64,000 bases of DNA from NCBI RefSeq assembly GCF_015221995.1, contig NZ_JADFFM010000002.1:1116001-1180000 (forward strand). Reading direction: 5' to 3'. This document shows, piece by piece, positions 39,101-45,689 of this stretch. Position numbers and translations under genes: made by a program. The DNA is from Mucilaginibacter boryungensis. Its GTDB lineage: Bacteria > Bacteroidota > Bacteroidia > Sphingobacteriales > Sphingobacteriaceae. The notes under the pieces were generated by a model, which was given only the letters and a program-made list of their open reading frames with translations, did not search any database and had not been told where the DNA came from. Within the stretch, counting starts at the first letter, position 1. Each line of letters starts with the position of its first letter.

Positions 39101-39686
39101 CAAGGAACAGGAGGAGAATCAAAAAGAGAAAAATGATGATGATCCTAAAAGTGTTTGGAGAAAAATACTTTCGATGTTTGGCATTAACGTAGAAAGCCAA
39201 CCACAAACAGAAGAGGATATTCGTGATGCGCGCGAGGGAGGAGCAATGAGGGAAGCCACTTTTGCCTCGCTCCAAAAAGCACAACAAAATCTACAGGATT
39301 ATGCTGATTACGTGCCACTTGTCGGACCCTCAATGAATATGAGTACAGGCATGGCAAATCATGATAATTCTAAAGTCATTCTTGGCAGTCTTGGGTTTGG
39401 ATTCGATTTTGCGGGTGGCGAGGCAAGTAAGGTTTCAGGTTGGGTGAAAAAAAAGGTGTTTAATTCTCTGGATGAAGCTATTCAAAAAAAGATCATCGCA
39501 GCAGTGGGAAAAGGTGTGGTTGCACCAACTGCACAACAGGGAATAGTTAGGTTAACTGCTACCGAAGCAGCGGAGACTGGATATAAGTTTAAGATTAAAA
39601 TACTTGGAAAGGGTGGTGATATTCGAATTTATGGAAATCCAATGGAAAATGGACATATACTTTTCGACAAAATAATGAGACACTAA
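36141..39686 (+). CDS. DUF6443-RHS core protein with C-terminal toxin tip
   Basis: The 1181-residue protein has a signal peptide ending LSASA^Q, a DUF6443-type region (IQYFDGLGRPIQNIQVKGSP, MAYDLYGRETTKYLPYV) and YD repeats. The RHS core (YDYGARFYDPVIGRW) ends with DPDGM at residues 944-948. The 233-residue tip contains a charged, glutamine-rich linker and a glycine-rich middle (VILGSLGFGFDFAGGEASKV). A compact C-terminal domain follows (VRLTATEAAETGYKFKIKIL, GKGGDIRIYGNPMENGHILF), which has the look of a small RNase-like fold. The exact toxin family is not recognised. A 99-residue gene starts 13 bp downstream as the likely immunity partner. Confidence 0.88.
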   Translation: MKKKLNNPVKLKAMLCLAISCITGLSASAQITLTGNIAPGEYHDKTSIKITPTSSFIAGPGQSVHLFIQVPECQPLATAPSNSQNYVVTYVPRKEGISNPASLSLQDCDVMTQIQYFDGLGRPIQNIQVKGSPAGNDVVQPMAYDLYGRETTKYLPYVLPSAAANNGSYQATAIADQLSFFNPTGSSGTQLGNGIARIPSPYALTNFEPSPLNRPVEQGAPGDTWQPVPNSTTGHTVKITYATNTGSEVKLWVLIAGGGAAISGANSGNYLTSQLYKTATTDENGNSTIEFKDLQGHVVCKMAQLDASTYLSTYYVYDDYGNLAYVIPPIPAAVAYPTSFTESPSDAVFSNYIYAYHYDSRNRLAEKKLPGKGWEHMVYNNIDQMVATQDAVQRLDHKYTFTKYDTQGRVIMTGELTDSRTHDVITAAIAPQTINWETPITTGDGYTTTASWPNSWNMLYTINYYDDYTFPGGSTYASTATLVTSQTKGLLTGTKVRNLVGGAMLLTEYYYDSEGRPRETIAQNNISGTDRVINDYNFTGQLVKATRTHNSSTLTNMVIVNEYTYDHMGRKLRSLQKTGAGSKVVISRFNYNEIGQLLSKQLHGTISGTDTTYLQKVAYTYNPRGWLSSSSAPLFAMQLKYDDADDGAAPQYNGNIGNQYWGTQDALGKHYTYTYDALNRLKKGISTSTGYSETGTDPSGIAYDYLGNILQLTRIGNNMTNNYTYNYFNNNGSNQLQNVSGLTGSDYVYDDNGNAKHDGRTGRDITYNYLNLPETINTAGNASTITYTYDATGNKLKRISSTAGVGTTDYDNGIVYDNANIFAQTEEGRVLNLNGTINYEYSLTDHLGNSRVTFDTSLGYAHQVQNNDYFPFGMEHANNVPASPKNEYLYNKKELQEELGQYDYGARFYDPVIGRWNSVDPLAEINRSWNPYAYVKNNPMRFMDPDGMTEAPREAVGADGLTDEQYIAASRFGGVDRNLEKQFQQQNKEQEENQKEKNDDDPKSVWRKILSMFGINVESQPQTEEDIRDAREGGAMREATFASLQKAQQNLQDYADYVPLVGPSMNMSTGMANHDNSKVILGSLGFGFDFAGGEASKVSGWVKKKVFNSLDEAIQKKIIAAVGKGVVAPTAQQGIVRLTATEAAETGYKFKIKILGKGGDIRIYGNPMENGHILFDKIMRH

Positions 39687-39699
39687 TAGAATTCAAGTT

Positions 39700-39999
39700 A
39701 TGATTTTGGAAATAAATAAAAACGAATTAAACAATCTTTATAATAAAGCTCGAGAAATGTATCGTAAATGCCTACAGAATAACGATAATGGTTATTTAAA
39801 AGAAGACATTTTAATACCTCTTGAACAGATTGAAATAAAGAACTCTTCTATAAAGATTGTTTTTTCTCAAGAGATCAACGAAAGATGTTCTTGGGAAATA
39901 AACCTAACTTTATGGAATAAATCTGTAATAATAGGAAGGTATATGTACTTTGAAGATGATCAAGGAAACGCTTTAGATGACACTTTGGTTTTTTTTTAA
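39700..39999 (+). CDS. Candidate immunity protein for the upstream RHS tip
   Basis: The 99-residue soluble protein has no signal peptide. It is highly AT-rich and acidic towards its end (MYFEDDQGNALDD). An N-terminal helix (NKNELNNLYNKAREMYRKC) is followed by several predicted beta strands (IEIKNSSIKIVFSQ, CSWEINLTLWN, SVIIGRYMYFE). Its location directly behind an RHS tip and its low GC content make an immunity role likely. I do not recognise a family. Confidence 0.7.
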   Translation: MILEINKNELNNLYNKAREMYRKCLQNNDNGYLKEDILIPLEQIEIKNSSIKIVFSQEINERCSWEINLTLWNKSVIIGRYMYFEDDQGNALDDTLVFF

Positions 40000-40788
40000 A
40001 GAGGAGGTTAAATGATAAGTTCGACTATATCATTTAAATAACAACACCTCATTCCAAGTAGTTTGGTAGCGCACATTTATTAATAAGGGATTGATAATCC
40101 TTCCGTGTCGTGATTAGCAATAATCCGTGCATGTTCTTTTGTCCCCAACCTGCGCCAGTATGCAGCGTTGACAAAGAACTTGAGTGTACTTGTGCCTTAA
40201 ACTAATGCCAAGCCCAACCTAACCAGTTGGGCTTTACTTTTGTTAGTTGGTTCGCGTTGGTAAGGATATAGCAGTTTCACCTTTAAAAGGTAAAGCAGGA
40301 TGTTGCCTCGTATTAGCCATCGAAGTACCTCGCAAGTAACTATCAAAATCACTTCCAATAAATCTCAAAAGTTTGTAATTCCCTTATAGATGCAATATTG
40401 CAGAATTTTCAGGAGGTTAGACAGAAACGTTACCTTGTAAAAAATTAGGGAAGAAGTCACTCCCCCATCCATGGACACTTATTAACGAAGGGTATATACC
40501 CTTGCTTATTAACTGTCCATAAGCATAGCACACGGAAGTCTAACCTTTTAAAAAGTCAGGCTGAAGGGTATCCCATTGCATTAACATATTTTCGACAGTT
40601 GATAAAAAGGGGGTAATAACCCGTTTTTCGAAGTAAGTGTAGCAAAGCCTACCAATTAGCACATTTAATCGCTAAACCATAGAATTAGCACAGATTAATG
40701 CATTTCCAATAAGTTTGAAAACTTTGTAATATCCCTTATAAAGAGAAACTTCTATGAAAAACTGGAAACTGGAATAGAAAGGTGAATG
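40000..40788. other. Non-coding tail of the second operon
   Basis: No convincing frame is present. The stretch contains a small AAATGAT / ATCATTT dyad (about 40012-40036) and the terminator at 40210-40236. Sequences shared with 27714-27965 include a CTTTTAAAAAGTCAGG-type block and CTTGCTTATTAACTGTCCATA. CCCTTATA cores lie near 40382 and 40731. It is a diverged copy of the tail behind the first operon. Confidence 0.5.
40210..40236 (+). terminator. Terminator of the second fibre/RHS operon
   Basis: AAGCCCAAC / GTTGGGCTT has the same stem as 27802-27828. The T run is interrupted (TTTACTTTTG), so it may be of moderate strength. Confidence 0.65.
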
Positions 40789-40930
40789 ATGAATTATTAG
40801 GCAAAGTTACGTTGTATAGCTGCTGAAGCGTGCAAGAGCTTCCCGCATAAACCCACAAGTCAACGCCTCACATAGCCATTTATTCGTTTGCCATCTTGCA
40901 CTTGATTGCTATAAACGTGTAGGGCATCAT
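40789..40930. repeat. 142-bp non-coding element with nested inverted repeats (copy 2)
   Basis: This is a near-identical copy of 28248-28388. The inner GTGCAAG / CTTGCAC arms are unchanged. The left outer arm has one inserted G (ACGTTGTATAGC), so the outer stem would carry a bulge. Confidence 0.7.
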
Positions 40931-41126
40931 AATTCACTTAAATCAGATACAAATGTTATACTCAAATTCAACTTAAAAGTGCGCCAAAACTGCGCCAAAA
41001 GCATTGAATATTACCTATAAATATGGTATCTTGCCTAAGATAGAGGAAATCGTACTTCTATCTGTTATTAATAATTAACTGTTTATAAATCAGCAGTTAT
41101 GCTCTTATAAAGCACTTTTAAACGCA
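40931..41126. other. Spacer between repeat element and tRNA remnant
   Basis: The spacer is AT-rich with no gene. It includes a direct repeat of GCGCCAAAA (two copies near 40981-41000), reminiscent of the DNA at the 3' end of Bacteroidota integrase genes, but no integrase frame survives. Confidence 0.35.
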
Positions 41127-41160
41127 TAAAAAAAGCTCCTTAGATTTCTCTAAGAAGCTT
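41127..41160 (-). terminator. Terminator downstream of the tRNA remnant
   Basis: Read on the minus strand, AAGCTTCTTAG / CTAAGGAGCTT (one mismatch) with a 6-nt loop is followed by a run of T. It lies directly behind the tRNA 3' end. Confidence 0.75.
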
Positions 41161-41164
41161 GCTG

Positions 41165-41232
41165 TGGTACCAACTGGGATCGAACCAGTGACACAAAGAT
41201 TTTCAGTCCTTTGCTCTACCGACGGGGGTACG
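41165..41232 (-). tRNA. Degraded tRNA-Phe (GAA)
   Basis: The minus strand carries an anticodon arm with loop CTGAAAA (anticodon GAA), variable loop GTGTC, a perfect T-arm (ACTGG TTCGATC CCAGT) and a 3' acceptor arm TGGTACC plus A. The D-arm lacks its 5' half: only GTCGGTAGAGC is present and the GCTC strand is missing. The 5' acceptor strand (CGTACCC) pairs at about five of seven positions. I therefore read it as a tRNA-Phe damaged at its 5' end, either a pseudogene or the copy left at an integration site. A tRNA terminator follows. Confidence 0.6.
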
Positions 41233-41345
41233 ATACGCGCATATCTATGCCGCGTATATTAGAAATAAATTATTTAGAAAGTAATTACTAGACACACTTC
41301 ATCAATTGGGCTTTATTTGTTTATTGTTTCCCAAGAGGACAATAA

Positions 41346-42491
41346 TTATTTAAAACTATTACTCATTTGGAATAGCGGCAGGTACATGGAGATGAGAATT
41401 ACCCCCACGATCAGACCCAAGAAGATGATGATTAGCGGCTCCATTGCGCTGCTAAGTGTTGTGGTTTTGTATTCCACTTCTTCAATATATTGTTCGGATA
41501 TTTTAGCAAAGAAATAGTCCATCTGGTTGGTTTCTTCACCTACTTTTACCAGTTGTATCATTTTAGCCGGGTAGATATCAAATTGCTGCAAGCTTTGGTA
41601 CAAAGCTTTGCCTTTCATAATATCCTCTTCCACATGTTTTAGGGATGTTTCCAGTGGGTAGAACCGGATCATTTGCCTGATGAGCCCGATGGCCTTTAAC
41701 AAGGGCAACTTTGCGTTAATTAATAAGCGCATGGAGTTACAAAAACGGGCTAAATATATTTTTTGCACCAGTCCACCGATAATGGGTATTTTTAATAATA
41801 GCTTGGTAGATATGCGCCTGAAAGCATCTTTCGTCCGGGCAAAAAATACGAAGACCGCAATAGCTATAACTAAAACAAGAAAGGGCAGAAAGTTACTTTG
41901 TAGGGCATTAGATATGCTAATGATCTTTTCTGTTATCCAGGGTAAATGACCACCAAAGCGTTTAAAAATATCGCCAAACATGGGCACAATAAACTTCAGC
42001 ATAAAAAACACTGCGCCCAATGAGGTTGAAAGTACGATACAAGGGTAAGTTAACGCAGAAACGATTTTGCGTCGTTGTTTTATCTTATTTTGATAAAATT
42101 TGGCCAGGTCCTGCAGTACTTCGATGAGCTTGCCGGTTTCTTCGCCAATTTGTATGCTGAAAGTTTCGTACAGTGAAAATTTGCCGGTTTGATGCAGCGC
42201 TTCTGAGAAGCTTGTGCCTGCAATGACATTTTTTTGGATAGTCAGGAACAGCTGCTTATCCTGTTCTTTTGATTGATCGGCAGTGATGAGTTCCAGGCTG
42301 CTTTTTAAATTAATGCCAGCGTGCAATAGTGAACTTAGTTCCAAGTACAGTTGTTCTTTCTTTTTGTCGTTAAGTTCCTTTTTGCCAAAACTCATGTCTT
42401 TGTTTAAAAAGGCGAATAAGTCATCGCCAGCGGGTGTTTTCTTTCGCTGGGTTTTCTTTTGCTGGTACCTGCTGATATCAATTGATGGCAT
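41346..42491 (-). CDS. Inner-membrane platform protein (GspF/PilC-like)
   Basis: The 381-residue protein has the two GspF-domain halves. The first contains LSSLLHAGINLKSSLELI and a membrane helix near 165-190. The second contains LARFCNSMRLLINAKLPLLK and VGEETNQMDYFFAKISEQY, with the final helix MEPLIIIFLGLIVGVILISM. GspF is the cytoplasmic-membrane core that the GspE ATPase turns. It is the last gene of the minus-strand half-operon and overlaps the GspJ-like gene. It supplies the component missing from the plus-strand half at 3963-9995, which has GspE but no GspF. Confidence 0.93.
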   Translation of the reverse strand: MPSIDISRYQQKKTQRKKTPAGDDLFAFLNKDMSFGKKELNDKKKEQLYLELSSLLHAGINLKSSLELITADQSKEQDKQLFLTIQKNVIAGTSFSEALHQTGKFSLYETFSIQIGEETGKLIEVLQDLAKFYQNKIKQRRKIVSALTYPCIVLSTSLGAVFFMLKFIVPMFGDIFKRFGGHLPWITEKIISISNALQSNFLPFLVLVIAIAVFVFFARTKDAFRRISTKLLLKIPIIGGLVQKIYLARFCNSMRLLINAKLPLLKAIGLIRQMIRFYPLETSLKHVEEDIMKGKALYQSLQQFDIYPAKMIQLVKVGEETNQMDYFFAKISEQYIEEVEYKTTTLSSAMEPLIIIFLGLIVGVILISMYLPLFQMSNSFK

Positions 42492-42981
42492 TCGGGTTTC
42501 TGTTAATCAGGTTTTGCGAACTATAGGACTTAAAGTAATGATACGGAATTTTATCGTCGCCGAAGATGATGGTGAAACTTATTTCGTCCAACCGGTTTTG
42601 TTCCTCCGATTCGTTTTGACGGGCCAATGGCTGCCCTTCAAAAAAGCCGGTAAAGTCAGTAGCATTTACTTTGAACGTATCAGTGGCACCTTTTAACCTC
42701 AACACATATTCAGGCTGGATTTGATAGGTTATTGCTTCAGTTTTTCCTTTAATAAGTATGCCATTTTGCTGTTGTATTACTATTTCACCTCGCTCCATAT
42801 CTCTTGTTAAAGTTTGCGTAAGCTGGTTTACTTCGGTTAGCTTGCTTTGGCGCACCCGATAGCTGATATAGCTTTTATAAACAATAGTATAACAGGTATA
42901 GGTAATAGCAATAACCAATGCAGTAATCAGCATAGCGACCGTTATTTCCATAATTGTAAATGCTTTAACCCGCTTATTCAT
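42478..42981 (-). CDS. Minor pseudopilin (GspJ-like)
   Basis: The 167-residue protein has a short leader (MNKRVKA) followed by FTIMEITVAMLITALVIAIT, a type IV pilin-like N-terminus with glutamate at +5. The cleavage site is again preceded by alanine. The C-terminal domain is larger and includes QTLTRDMERGEIVIQQQNGI, a layout common in GspJ. It overlaps both neighbours by a few bases (GspI-like upstream, GspF downstream). It is predicted to form part of the pseudopilus tip. Confidence 0.8.
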   Translation of the reverse strand: MNKRVKAFTIMEITVAMLITALVIAITYTCYTIVYKSYISYRVRQSKLTEVNQLTQTLTRDMERGEIVIQQQNGILIKGKTEAITYQIQPEYVLRLKGATDTFKVNATDFTGFFEGQPLARQNESEEQNRLDEISFTIIFGDDKIPYHYFKSYSSQNLINRNPNAIN

Positions 42982-43330
42982 CCTTATTTATCATTATCTG
43001 TTTATACACTGCTACCTGCTGTTGGTTACCATCGAAAGCCGTTATGCTGACCTCGTTCAGTTTTTTATTTTCGCTATAAGCACTTACCTTAACATCCAGT
43101 TTGAATTCATCTGCCCGTAATGTTTCATCGGCAAGGTGCTGGGAACGTGCGAGCAGTAACATTTGTTGCTTTATTAAGGCTTCGGCTTTTGATTTTTTTA
43201 TAGATAAAGAACTGTTGGTAACGTTACTAAAGATCATCATTGCGATACCAAAAATTATAATGATGACGAGCATTGAAATGATAACCTCAAGCACGCTTGA
43301 TGCCTGCACTTTTTTATTTAGCGGAGCCAT
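42974..43330 (-). CDS. Minor pseudopilin (GspI-like)
   Basis: The 118-residue protein has the leader MAPLNKKVQA and then SSVLEVIISMLVIIIIFGIA: the pilin-like N-terminal helix with glutamate at +5 and alanine at -1. The small C-terminal domain and the position directly upstream of the GspJ-like gene fit GspI. The start overlaps the GspK-like gene by 13 bp. It is expected at the pseudopilus tip together with the J- and K-like subunits. Confidence 0.78.
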   Translation of the reverse strand: MAPLNKKVQASSVLEVIISMLVIIIIFGIAMMIFSNVTNSSLSIKKSKAEALIKQQMLLLARSQHLADETLRADEFKLDVKVSAYSENKKLNEVSITAFDGNQQQVAVYKQIMINKDE

Positions 43331-44571
43331 TGTAACACCTTTCTTTTTTTTGAAATAGCTGGAAAAAGGTCACTGGATAAATAATAAGGCGAAATTTTAA
43401 GCACATCCACATCCAGGTTGATGAGGTAATTTTCGTAACGGGTATAAGCCGTTTGATAGATGAAACGGTTGGTGAATACACTACCATATATGCCGACACC
43501 GTCTTTAAGATTAAATAGGCCTTTTACATAAACCTGGCCGGATAATTTCACATTCTTCCCTAAATTGATTATGGGTGGAAACTTTGGCTCATCTTTCTGG
43601 TAAATAAAGACTGAGCCGTTAAAGATTGAATGATCCTGTACGCTGATTTTTTTTACAACGCTGCTTTTATCATCCATTCCTATGATGCCCGCGCATGAAG
43701 GATATGTGAACGTGCAACGCTGACCGATAGATATCGAATCGGTGGCAAACAACTGACAATTACCCTTAAAGCCGCTTTTAACTGTAATGCTGCGGGCGAA
43801 AATTAGAATATTATCAAGCTTGGAGGTGCTATCCACAATTAAACTGGTGTCTGAAAATAGAATGATATTGCCAGACAATGTGATATTACTTAATGAAACA
43901 GGCGTTTTTTTAAAGTTAAAGGATTTTGTAAGGTTGAAAAACGAGACACTGAGTGAATCAACTTTTGACATCTCATTATGTATGGCTAAGCCGTTTTTTT
44001 GCTGTTCCTTAATACCTTGCAGGCGTTGTGCTAATAGGTCGGGCAATTGCTTATCACTGTTTCTGACACCACCGGTAATGATTCTTTTATTGCCGGTATA
44101 TGCCTGGTTATTTACATAGGCTTCCCGGATACCAGCTTTAGGGATAAATACATTTCCGCGCAGGTGAGTGTTTCCGCTGACTGATAAAGAGCGGTCTTCG
44201 TCAATAACATATAAGGCAGACCACCTAGCCGAATCGATACCATTTGCAAGTGAAAATGCTTTTTTTATTGTGTCAGTTTGTATGTAAGCTTGCACTGTCC
44301 CAACGTCAAAAATACCCCAGTCCCTTTTTTGCAATAAGATACTATCATCGCCCCCGCCATACAAGCTGATTTTTTTTTCTTCCGGATATTCTGTGTCAGC
44401 GGTTAACAATAAGTTTATACCGGAAATGCAATTGTTCCTTAACTGGTCGTACCGGAAGCTTTGCTGATAATAGGTGCGGTAATAATACCCGCCCGCGATA
44501 ATTGACGAGCAAAGTACACTTATCACCAACGCGATGACAATGACCATATACAATGCGGATGCCTTTAACAT
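43318..44571 (-). CDS. GspK-like large minor pseudopilin with beta-helix-like body
   Basis: The 417-residue protein has a pilin-like N-terminus (MLKASALYMVIVIALVISVL) in which the usual glutamate at +5 is replaced. The rest is not the classical GspK fold. From about residue 125 it shows strand-turn repeats such as SVSGNTHLRGNVFIPKAG, LSNITLSGNIILFSD, LDNILIFARSITVKSGF and LGKNVKLSGQVYVKGLF, typical of a right-handed beta-helix or bactofilin-like solenoid. Its place next to I- and J-like genes argues for a tip role. Operon overlap with the next gene supports co-translation. Confidence 0.65.
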   Translation of the reverse strand: MLKASALYMVIVIALVISVLCSSIIAGGYYYRTYYQQSFRYDQLRNNCISGINLLLTADTEYPEEKKISLYGGGDDSILLQKRDWGIFDVGTVQAYIQTDTIKKAFSLANGIDSARWSALYVIDEDRSLSVSGNTHLRGNVFIPKAGIREAYVNNQAYTGNKRIITGGVRNSDKQLPDLLAQRLQGIKEQQKNGLAIHNEMSKVDSLSVSFFNLTKSFNFKKTPVSLSNITLSGNIILFSDTSLIVDSTSKLDNILIFARSITVKSGFKGNCQLFATDSISIGQRCTFTYPSCAGIIGMDDKSSVVKKISVQDHSIFNGSVFIYQKDEPKFPPIINLGKNVKLSGQVYVKGLFNLKDGVGIYGSVFTNRFIYQTAYTRYENYLINLDVDVLKISPYYLSSDLFPAISKKRKVLQWLR

Positions 44572-44576
44572 ATGGC

Positions 44577-45188
44577 TTAATGATTTGTCTTAAGCTTAGG
44601 CTTTTCGGTGGTTTTAGGGTGTTTTTTCAAGAAGTTAAGTTTATCCCAAAACGACTTGATGTGCTGGTTTGGCATTGGTTTACCGTGTTTGTACTTCACC
44701 ACAGCTACAGAATCTTTACTGTAAAATTTAACCTTACCCTCTAGTTCGTTTTCATCATAGTTGCCCGCTTGGGTAACTTTTCCCAAATCATCATACAAGT
44801 AAAATGGCCCTGATTTTACCCCTTTATTGTACGTAAATAATTGTTTCAATGCCCCGTTTTCCGACCATGATTTCCAGACACCGCTTTTTAGTCCTTTAGT
44901 ATAAGTGCCCTGTTCTTTTAAATTTTTATTTAAGTAATATTCATTGTATGCACCGTTTAATAAGTGGCCACTATAACCACCTTGTGTGTGATGGATATTA
45001 TTAGAACCATACCAGTAATATATTTTCTCCGGATTCATGCTCGGTGTTGAATTTACGGCCTTGATCTCAGCTACAATAGTTTTATCGCTTTCAATTATCC
45101 TTACGTTGGTTCCAATCTCAGGTAGTTTTTGTGCAAGTAAAATACGCGGAATTAGCAATAGTAATATGGTCGATAATAATATTCTCAT
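44577..45188 (-). CDS. Secreted MORN/YwqK-type repeat protein
   Basis: The 203-residue protein has a signal peptide ending RILLA^Q. Repeats of the MORN-variant type follow: GYSGHLLNGAYNEYYLN, GTYTKGLKSGVWKSWSENG, LFTYNKGVKSGPFYLYDDLG and GNYDENELEGKVKFYSKD. Such repeats form an extended beta meander. It lies inside the secretion half-operon, overlapping the GspC/PilP-like gene by 4 bp. An envelope role with the machine is likely but the precise job is unknown. Confidence 0.8.
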   Translation of the reverse strand: MRILLSTILLLLIPRILLAQKLPEIGTNVRIIESDKTIVAEIKAVNSTPSMNPEKIYYWYGSNNIHHTQGGYSGHLLNGAYNEYYLNKNLKEQGTYTKGLKSGVWKSWSENGALKQLFTYNKGVKSGPFYLYDDLGKVTQAGNYDENELEGKVKFYSKDSVAVVKYKHGKPMPNQHIKSFWDKLNFLKKHPKTTEKPKLKTNH

Positions 45189-45682
45189 AATGATGCGTTA
45201 TTCATGGTAATAAACCGGGTTTTGTTTTTATAGCTAATTTTCACCGAGTCCTTAAAGTTTTTTAACAACTTCACATCCTCGGCCGTCTCTCCTTCTGCCA
45301 GCATGATATTTTTCCCATTTACAACCATTAATGCTATTAGTTTATTTGATTTAGGGTTACGTATAAATCCCGAATATTTTATAAATCCCCAGTTTACAAC
45401 AGTTTGAGGCAAGTTTTTAGGGTTTATAAGGGATTTTAGCTTTGGTAAAACAACAGTATCTTTTGCCACAGCCGAAAAAGGGTTCCTATAGTTAAGCATT
45501 AATTTACCGGTATCTTTTGTTGCCGAATAATCATTGTATGGTTCTTTAATGGTTGATTGTGCCGTGGAAGCGGTTTTTGAATCATCATGATCAGCGATAG
45601 AAGTAAATATGCGATAAATGATCATTCCCCAAACTACCAACACCAGCAGTCCCAACACATATGTCATTTTTTTACTCTTCAT
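45185..45682 (-). CDS. GspC / PilP-like inner-membrane clamp protein
   Basis: The 165-residue bitopic protein has one helix (TYVLGLLVLVVWGMIIYRIF) followed by a flexible acidic linker, an NPF motif and a small beta domain. The domain reads WGFIKYSGFIRNPKSNKLIA, MVVNGKNIMLAEGETAEDV and SVKISYKNKTRFI. This pattern (YxGxI / ALxxxNGK / GE / V.I.Y.) matches the HR domain of GspC and the PilP beta domain, which link the inner-membrane platform to the secretin. No such protein is encoded beside the secretin at 6352. Confidence 0.72.
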   Translation of the reverse strand: MKSKKMTYVLGLLVLVVWGMIIYRIFTSIADHDDSKTASTAQSTIKEPYNDYSATKDTGKLMLNYRNPFSAVAKDTVVLPKLKSLINPKNLPQTVVNWGFIKYSGFIRNPKSNKLIALMVVNGKNIMLAEGETAEDVKLLKNFKDSVKISYKNKTRFITMNNASL

Positions 45683-45689
45683 TTAAATG

